Positions 6,944 through 11,483 of a stretch of DNA of 11,483 bases are shown here, in pieces. The notes under the pieces were generated by a model. That model searched no databases. It was given only the letters and a program-made list of their open reading frames with translations, and was not told the DNA's origin. Source of the DNA: Candidatus Nanopelagicales bacterium (lineage in GTDB: Bacteria; Actinomycetota; Actinomycetes; S36-B12; UBA5976); contig JALRCB010000025.1 in the NCBI GenBank assembly GCA_023257525.1, positions 1-11,483 on the forward strand, given 5' to 3'. Both the position numbers and the translations under genes were made by a program. Numbering within the stretch: the first letter of the stretch is position 1; every line of letters begins with the position of its first letter.

Positions 6944-7617
6944 TGACGATTAGTATCGCTGCTCGCTGCGAGCGCACCGGAGCATTTGGAGTTGCAATTA
7001 GTAGCTCAAGTCCTGCGGTAGGTTCGCGTTGCCCTAATGTTCGGACTGGTGTTGGCGCAGTATCAAGTCAAAACGTAACTGACCCAAGTTTGGGGCCAGC
7101 GCTTTTGGACGCATTGCAATCTGGACTGGGCGCACATGAGGCATTGGCAAAGGTTATTTCAGTTGCAACTCATCCTGAATTTAGACAACTAACAGTTGTA
7201 GACAACACCGGTGAATCAGCTGTTTACTCAGGCGCAAAATCTCTGGGTATTAATGCGGAAGTTACTGCAAAGAATGTTGCAGCAGCTGGGAACATGCTCG
7301 CTAATGCTGATGTTATTCAAGCAATGGTTGATGCCTTTAATGCAACTTACGAAAACGAACTAGCCGACCGATTGATTCAAGCGTTGGAAGCGGGCGTTAA
7401 GGCGGGCGGTGAAGCTGGGCCAGTGCACTCAGCTGCGGTAATTGTGGCAACTGAAGTTTCCTGGCCAACAACAAACCTTCGAGTTGATTGGGACGAAGAC
7501 CCGATTTCCAAACTGCGAGAGATCTACAACGTTTGGGCTCCACAGTCACAGGATTATTTGACTCGTGCGCTTAATCCCAACACGGCACCTTCATATGGTG
7601 TTCCAGGAGATGAGTAG
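6943..7617 (+). CDS. DUF1028 family protein, putative Ntn-type hydrolase
   Basis: A 224-aa protein recognised as DUF1028 (COG3342) from its N-terminus (MTISIAARCERTGAFGVAIS), the GVGAVSSQNVTDPSLGP block (37-53), RQLTVVDNTGESAVYSG (81-97), AGNMLANADVIQAMVDAF (115-132) and the RLIQALEAGVKAGGEAG region (143-159). The function is not established. The family is usually placed with N-terminal nucleophile hydrolases; if so, removal of Met1 would expose Thr2 as the nucleophile (inference). No signal peptide or membrane segment is visible, so it should be cytoplasmic. It is coupled to the Rid gene by TAATG, and the M20 gene starts two bases after its stop. This argues that Rid, DUF1028 and M20 act on one pathway. 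An amide or lactam hydrolase is plausible but unproven. Confidence 0.85.
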   Translation: MTISIAARCERTGAFGVAISSSSPAVGSRCPNVRTGVGAVSSQNVTDPSLGPALLDALQSGLGAHEALAKVISVATHPEFRQLTVVDNTGESAVYSGAKSLGINAEVTAKNVAAAGNMLANADVIQAMVDAFNATYENELADRLIQALEAGVKAGGEAGPVHSAAVIVATEVSWPTTNLRVDWDEDPISKLREIYNVWAPQSQDYLTRALNPNTAPSYGVPGDE

Positions 7618-7619
7618 CC

Positions 7620-8786
7620 ATGTCAGACCATAAGGACCAAGTAATCAACCGTGTGAATGAAGTTAGTACGGAACTTCTTTCATTAAGTCACAAAATTCAT
7701 GCCAATCCAGAAATTGCCTGGCAAGAATTTGAAAGTTCTGCAGCTGTCATTAAGAAACTAAGTGATCATGGTTTTGATGTCGTTGAACAAGTGTCTGCAC
7801 TTCCCACCGCGTTTCGAGCAGAGTTTGGCTCTGGCGATCTAACGGTTGCACTATGTGCCGAATATGACGCGCTTCCTGGATTAGGTCATGCCTGCGGTCA
7901 TAACATCATCGCCTCTTCGTCTGTTGGTGCAGCAATAGCTTTAGCTTCAGTTGCTAAAGATTTGAACATAAGAGTTGTAGTTCTTGGTACTCCGGCCGAA
8001 GAAGGCGGAGGCGGAAAAATTGTGATGCTGGAACGTGGTGCTTTCGATGGCATTGATGTTGCCGCACTCGTACATCCAGGTCCGGTTGATGTTGCATTTG
8101 CTGAACCATTCGCAGTTCGTCACATCGCAGTGAAGTTTTCTGGAAAAGCTGCACATGCTGCTGCTTACCCTGAACAAGGCGTCAATGCCGCGGACGCATT
8201 CACGATTGCGCAAGTTGCTATTGGGTTACTCCGCCAACAACTTCCAAGCACCGTGCGAGTTCATGGCGTGATGACGCGTGGTGGCGAAGCCCCTAACGCA
8301 ATTCCAGAGGTTACTGAAGGTCGCTGGTATGTCCGAGCAACTTCCACCAAGTTAATGGAAGAAACTTTTGATCGTGTGGCAAAGTGTTTCGAAGCAGGAG
8401 CTCTTGCAACAGGCTGTGTCCTGGAGATCCACGATGAGAGCGAACCATATTCGGAGTTCACAAATCATCCAAACTTAAATGACATATATAAGCTAAATGC
8501 GCAGGCAATCGGGCGGGTGTTTGATGACAACGACCCTCGTATCAAAATGAATCGTGCCAGCACGGATCTAGGAAACATCTCTAAAGTCATTGCGAGTATT
8601 CATCCATACATTGGTGTCAATAGTGGTTCTGCCGTCAACCACCAGAAGGAGTTTGCAGCAGCCTGCATTACTGCTGACGCCGACCAAGCAGTGCTTGATG
8701 CCTCGAAAGCAATGGCAATGACTTTGGTAGACATTGCCTCAGATCCAGCACTTCGCGAGTATGTTAAAGGGTATTCAAGGCCATGA
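7620..8786 (+). CDS. M20-family amidohydrolase/dipeptidase (PM20D2/AbgB-like)
   Basis: A 388-aa cytoplasmic metallo-amidohydrolase. The M20D-type metal site is seen in AEYDALPGLGHACGHN (80-95, with H90, C92 and H94), the E127-E128 pair of GTPAEEGGGGK, H152 (ALVHPG) and late H341 (VNHQKEF). The lid/dimerisation domain carries SGKAAHAAAYPEQGVNAADA (174-193, H179). The EYDALPG-GHACGHN and TPAEE-GGGK pattern is closest, from memory, to PM20D2 (beta-alanyl-lysine/ornithine dipeptidase) and AbgB-like enzymes rather than to ArgE or DapE. It would cleave an amide bond, for example an acylated, aminoacylated or carbamoylated amine. In ectoine catabolism an M20 deacetylase (DoeB) also works beside an aminotransferase and an aldehyde dehydrogenase, but no ectoine hydrolase is present here. 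Its GGAG RBS (7606-7609) lies within the end of the DUF1028 gene. Confidence 0.88.
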   Translation: MSDHKDQVINRVNEVSTELLSLSHKIHANPEIAWQEFESSAAVIKKLSDHGFDVVEQVSALPTAFRAEFGSGDLTVALCAEYDALPGLGHACGHNIIASSSVGAAIALASVAKDLNIRVVVLGTPAEEGGGGKIVMLERGAFDGIDVAALVHPGPVDVAFAEPFAVRHIAVKFSGKAAHAAAYPEQGVNAADAFTIAQVAIGLLRQQLPSTVRVHGVMTRGGEAPNAIPEVTEGRWYVRATSTKLMEETFDRVAKCFEAGALATGCVLEIHDESEPYSEFTNHPNLNDIYKLNAQAIGRVFDDNDPRIKMNRASTDLGNISKVIASIHPYIGVNSGSAVNHQKEFAAACITADADQAVLDASKAMAMTLVDIASDPALREYVKGYSRP

Positions 8787-8818
8787 AATTGCGTTATGAA
8801 GATACGTGGGGTGCGTAA
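8783..8818 (+). CDS. 11-codon bridging mini-ORF between M20 and aldehyde dehydrogenase genes
   Basis: An ATG at 8783 overlaps the M20 stop (ATGA) and reads MKLRYEDTWGA before a TAA at 8816-8818, which itself overlaps the aldehyde dehydrogenase ATG (TAATG). It therefore spans exactly the otherwise untranslated 31-base gap and could hand ribosomes from one gene to the next. The sequence before the dehydrogenase ATG lacks a clear Shine-Dalgarno (only a GTGGGG run), which makes reinitiation attractive. An AAAGGG (8766-8771) lies 11 bases before the mini-ORF start. It may be coincidence; I know of no homologous peptide. Confidence 0.35.
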   Translation: MKLRYEDTWGA

Positions 8819-10296
8819 TGAAAACTCGGGATGAATGGGAAAAAGCGGCATCGAGCCTTTCTTTCGATGGCCGGGCTGTAATTGACGGGAAACGAGTCGC
8901 CACCGAAAAGACTTCGGAGGATATGAGTCCAGTTACTGCAAAGTCGCTCGCCGATGTTTCGGAGTGTGGGCAGCGCGAAGTTGATCAAGCTGTTGCGAGT
9001 TCTCGCGCTGCATTTGAAAATGGCTGGTCCCGAATGTCCCCTAGCGCACGCAAAGGGGCACTTCACAAACTTTCCGAACTGATCCTTGCTAACGCAGACG
9101 AACTGGCCCTGCTTGATGTTCTAGATATGGGCAAGCCAATCTCAGATGCAACCACGATTGACATTCCGGGGTCAGCCGCAATTCTGAATTTTTATGCCGA
9201 GGCAATCGACAAAGTTAGTGGCGAGATACCGGTTACTGACCCAGGCAATGTGGCGCTAGTTAGACGCGTTCCGCTTGGTGTAGTTGGTGCGGTAGTTCCA
9301 TGGAACTACCCATTGGAAATGGCAATTTGGAAACTTGGTCCTGCCCTTGCCGCAGGTAACGCTGTTGTACTTAAGCCAGCTGAACAATCACCACTTTCTT
9401 CACTTCGCTTAGCTGAGCTTGCACTTGAGGCTGGGCTTCCTGAAGGCACCTTAAATGTTGTTACTGGTCAAGGCGAAACAACAGGCGCTGCCGTTGGATT
9501 GCATCCAGACATTGATGTGCTTACCTTCACTGGATCAACTCAAGTTGGCAAGTACTTCATGAAGTACTCCGGTGAATCAAACATGAAACAAGTTTGGCTC
9601 GAGTGTGGTGGCAAGAGTCCGAACTTAGTTTTTGCTGACACCGCAAATCTTGAAGAGGCAGCAGAGTTTGCCGCCCGAGCAATTTTCTTCAATCAAGGTG
9701 AGGTGTGCTCAGCAAACTCACGCTTGCTTGTTGAGAAGAGCATCGTCGAGCAATTTACTGAGCTAGTGATAAATCAAGCTAAGAAAATCAAGCTTGGTAA
9801 TCCGCTTGATCCAATAACCACAATGGGTCCCCTGGTTGATCGCAACCAGACTGGACGGGTCGCAGAATTCATCGCTAGTGGATCAGATTCCGCCAAACTT
9901 GCTCACGGTGGCTCGCGACTCACGATTGATGGATCTGACTGCTACATCGAGCCAACTGTGTTCACAAACGTTCCGCTGCAAAGCTCCATCGCGAATGATG
10001 AGATCTTTGGACCAGTTCTATCAATCCTGCCGTTTGAAACCGAAGCCGAAGCGATTTCAATTGCAAACAACAGCATCTATGGATTAGCTGCTTCGGTTTG
10101 GACATCAAACTTAGGTCGAGCACATCGCGTTTCCGACGCACTGCACGCTGGAACAGTTTCAGTTAACACAGTGGATGCGCTTGGAATGAATATTCCATTT
10201 GGTGGATTTAAGCAATCCGGCTTTGGTCGCGATCTTTCGCTTCATGCTCTGGACAAATTCACCGGGTTGAAAACCACCTGGATTAGATACGAATAG
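8818..10296 (+). CDS. PuuC-like NAD(P)-dependent aldehyde dehydrogenase
   Basis: A 492-aa aldehyde dehydrogenase that would oxidise the aminoaldehyde made by the neighbouring aminotransferase, for example 4-aminobutanal to GABA, or gamma-glutamyl-aminobutanal if that pathway operates. Catalytic features are N163 (PWNYP), K186 (LKPAEQSPLS) for cofactor binding, the TFTGSTQVGK loop, general base E262 (LECGGKS), nucleophile C297 (NQGEVCSANSR) and EIFGPV. Similarity to E. coli PuuC is seen in DIPG near 114, YAEAIDKVSGE, SNMKQVWLECGGKS, the SLHALDKFTGLKTTWI terminus and overall length. The ATG at 8818 was chosen over an in-frame GTG at 8806 because it forms TAATG with the upstream mini-ORF and the extra residues (MGCV) do not match the family. 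A betaine- or other omega-aldehyde dehydrogenase is possible. Confidence 0.9.
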   Translation: MKTRDEWEKAASSLSFDGRAVIDGKRVATEKTSEDMSPVTAKSLADVSECGQREVDQAVASSRAAFENGWSRMSPSARKGALHKLSELILANADELALLDVLDMGKPISDATTIDIPGSAAILNFYAEAIDKVSGEIPVTDPGNVALVRRVPLGVVGAVVPWNYPLEMAIWKLGPALAAGNAVVLKPAEQSPLSSLRLAELALEAGLPEGTLNVVTGQGETTGAAVGLHPDIDVLTFTGSTQVGKYFMKYSGESNMKQVWLECGGKSPNLVFADTANLEEAAEFAARAIFFNQGEVCSANSRLLVEKSIVEQFTELVINQAKKIKLGNPLDPITTMGPLVDRNQTGRVAEFIASGSDSAKLAHGGSRLTIDGSDCYIEPTVFTNVPLQSSIANDEIFGPVLSILPFETEAEAISIANNSIYGLAASVWTSNLGRAHRVSDALHAGTVSVNTVDALGMNIPFGGFKQSGFGRDLSLHALDKFTGLKTTWIRYE

Positions 10297-10312
10297 AACT
10301 TAGAACAAACCT

Positions 10313-10318
10313 AGGAGA
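10313..10318 (+). promoter_or_regulatory. Ribosome binding site of the aminotransferase gene
   Basis: AGGAGA lies four bases before ATG 10323, in the 26-base gap after the dehydrogenase. It fixes the start and is the strongest SD in the catabolic operon. Confidence 0.75.
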
Positions 10319-10322
10319 AGAA

Positions 10323-11483
10323 ATGGCAACCACAAAGAAGTCAACTAAAGAGCTAGCCGACATTGATCGCGCTCACATCATTCATCCATATCTGCCAAAG
10401 TCGACAACTGAACGAGTCATCATGGCTCGCGGTCAAGACTGTGCTCTATGGGATACCGACGGCAAGGAATACCTAGATGCAACCGGTGGATTGTGGTTGG
10501 CGCAAATTGGTCATGGCCGTGACGAAGTGGCGGCAGTAGCTGCTGAGCAAATTTCGACTTTGGAATACTTCACTAGCTTTTGGGAATTCAGTAACGAACC
10601 AGCAATCCAGCTAGCTGCCAAGTTAGTTGAAATTTCTCCAGAAAATATCAATCATGTTTACTTTACAAGCGGTGGATCTGAAGGTAACGAGGCTGCAATC
10701 AAGATGGCTCGCTACTTTCATCACCGAAAGGGAGAGACAGGCCGAGATTGGATTTTGGCACGTGAGCGGGCCTATCACGGCATTGCTTATGGCGGTGGAT
10801 CACTAACCGGCTTTGATGTTTACCACGATGGCTTCGGACCAACCATGCCTCACGTCCAGCACTTAACTACGCCATGGCCTTACCGCCAGGAGCTCTATAA
10901 CGGTCAAGATCCAACTGACTTCTTGATCAACGAGCTAGAAGAAACAATTGCTCGAATTGGCGCAGACAAAATCGCCGCCATGGTTGGTGAACCAATCATG
11001 GGTGTTGGTGGCATGTTGGTTCCACCTGATGATTATTGGCCACGAGTTCAAGAAGTATTGCGCAAGCATGGCATCTTGTTGATTTTTGATGAAGTAGTTA
11101 CTGCATATGGTCGCGTTGGTGAATGGTTTGCGGCTCAGCACTTCAATGTGCAGCCTGACATCATTATCACTGCAAAGGGAATTACATCTGGTTACATACC
11201 ACTGGGAGCAGTTCTAACTACGGATGCTGTTGCAGCTGAACTTGAAAAAGACTTCGGATTCCCAATGGGCTTCACCTACAACGGTCATCCAACTGCTGCT
11301 GCAGTTGCGCTGAAGAATCTTGAAATCATTGAAGAAGAAGGACTGCTGGAAAAGGCTAAAAAAATGGGTCAATACCTACACGAAGGTTTGCGCACTCTCT
11401 TGGATCTACCAATTGTCGGTGAAGTTCGCTTCGTAGGAATGATGCATGCAGTCGAACTTGTAACTGACAAGGAAAGCCGCACC
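10323..11483 (+). CDS. Class III omega-aminotransferase, putrescine:pyruvate type (3' end missing)
   Basis: A PLP enzyme, open from ATG 10323 to the window end (387 codons, probably 85-90% of the gene). Fold-type I class III landmarks are SGGSEGNEAA (from S116, phosphate binding), Y151-H152-G153 (stacks on PLP), D256 in IFDEVVTAYGR (pairs with the pyridine N), and Schiff-base lysine K285 in TAKGITSGYIPLGA. The spacing of 29 residues between D256 and K285 is normal for the class. TSGYIPLGA, GFTYNGHPTAAAVAL and VPPDDYWPRVQEVL resemble SpuC-like putrescine/omega-amino acid:pyruvate aminotransferases. It would convert putrescine to 4-aminobutanal, the substrate for the dehydrogenase just upstream. 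A beta-alanine or taurine:pyruvate aminotransferase is the main alternative. The missing C-terminus holds the conserved substrate-carboxylate arginine region and cannot be judged. Confidence 0.9.
   Translation, partial: MATTKKSTKELADIDRAHIIHPYLPKSTTERVIMARGQDCALWDTDGKEYLDATGGLWLAQIGHGRDEVAAVAAEQISTLEYFTSFWEFSNEPAIQLAAKLVEISPENINHVYFTSGGSEGNEAAIKMARYFHHRKGETGRDWILARERAYHGIAYGGGSLTGFDVYHDGFGPTMPHVQHLTTPWPYRQELYNGQDPTDFLINELEETIARIGADKIAAMVGEPIMGVGGMLVPPDDYWPRVQEVLRKHGILLIFDEVVTAYGRVGEWFAAQHFNVQPDIIITAKGITSGYIPLGAVLTTDAVAAELEKDFGFPMGFTYNGHPTAAAVALKNLEIIEEEGLLEKAKKMGQYLHEGLRTLLDLPIVGEVRFVGMMHAVELVTDKESRT

Noticed and set aside
8806..8817. GTG at 8806 as the aldehyde dehydrogenase start
   Set aside because: ATG 8818 is preferred: it forms TAATG with the upstream mini-ORF, and the four extra residues add nothing recognisable.
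9601..9615. Cysteine next to the catalytic Glu of the dehydrogenase (LECGGKS)
   Set aside because: This variant is common among aldehyde dehydrogenases, and the true nucleophile C297 is present.
1..11483. CRISPR arrays, IS elements, tRNA/rRNA genes, attachment sites
   Set aside because: No spaced direct repeats, transposase genes, terminal inverted repeats or tRNA-like sequences were seen; the only long repeat is the potD duplication.

Overview
This window looks like a piece of a streamlined, moderate-GC (mid-40s % by eye) bacterial genome. Everything supportable lies on the + strand and genes are tightly packed, with 1-4 base overlaps. The likely host is a planktonic, low-GC actinobacterium of the kind found in fresh water (acI/Nanopelagicales-like). 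That is an inference from protein style, lipoprotein signals, gene compactness and the polyamine-centred content; no marker gene is present to prove it.

Region 1 (1-5068) is a polyamine (putrescine/spermidine) ABC importer operon. It holds the 3' part of the ATPase potA, the two permeases potB and potC (each start overlaps the previous stop as ATGA), and two consecutive paralogous substrate-binding lipoproteins. A strong intrinsic terminator sits between the two binding-protein genes and another follows the second, so the two receptors are probably made in unequal amounts. The paralogs differ at a ligand-pocket position (Ser257 versus Asp258) that also separates E. coli PotD from PotF, which suggests different substrate preferences.

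Region 2 (5069-11483, running off the right edge) is a catabolic operon with no internal terminator seen. In order it encodes an FAD/NAD(P)H flavoprotein monooxygenase, a Rid-family protein lacking the catalytic arginine, a DUF1028 protein, an M20 amidohydrolase resembling PM20D2/AbgB, an 11-codon bridging ORF, a PuuC-like aldehyde dehydrogenase, and a class III omega-aminotransferase resembling putrescine:pyruvate aminotransferase (cut by the window end). A 21-bp dyad in the leader before the monooxygenase is a candidate operator.

Working model: PotABCD/D2 import polyamines. The aminotransferase and aldehyde dehydrogenase convert putrescine through 4-aminobutanal to GABA. The monooxygenase-Rid-DUF1028-M20 block is the unexplained part. 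It may open up a second class of amines or N-acylated (conjugated) amines and feed the products into the same aminotransferase/dehydrogenase route. No gamma-glutamylation genes (PuuA, PuuD) are visible in the window, although the dehydrogenase is PuuC-like.
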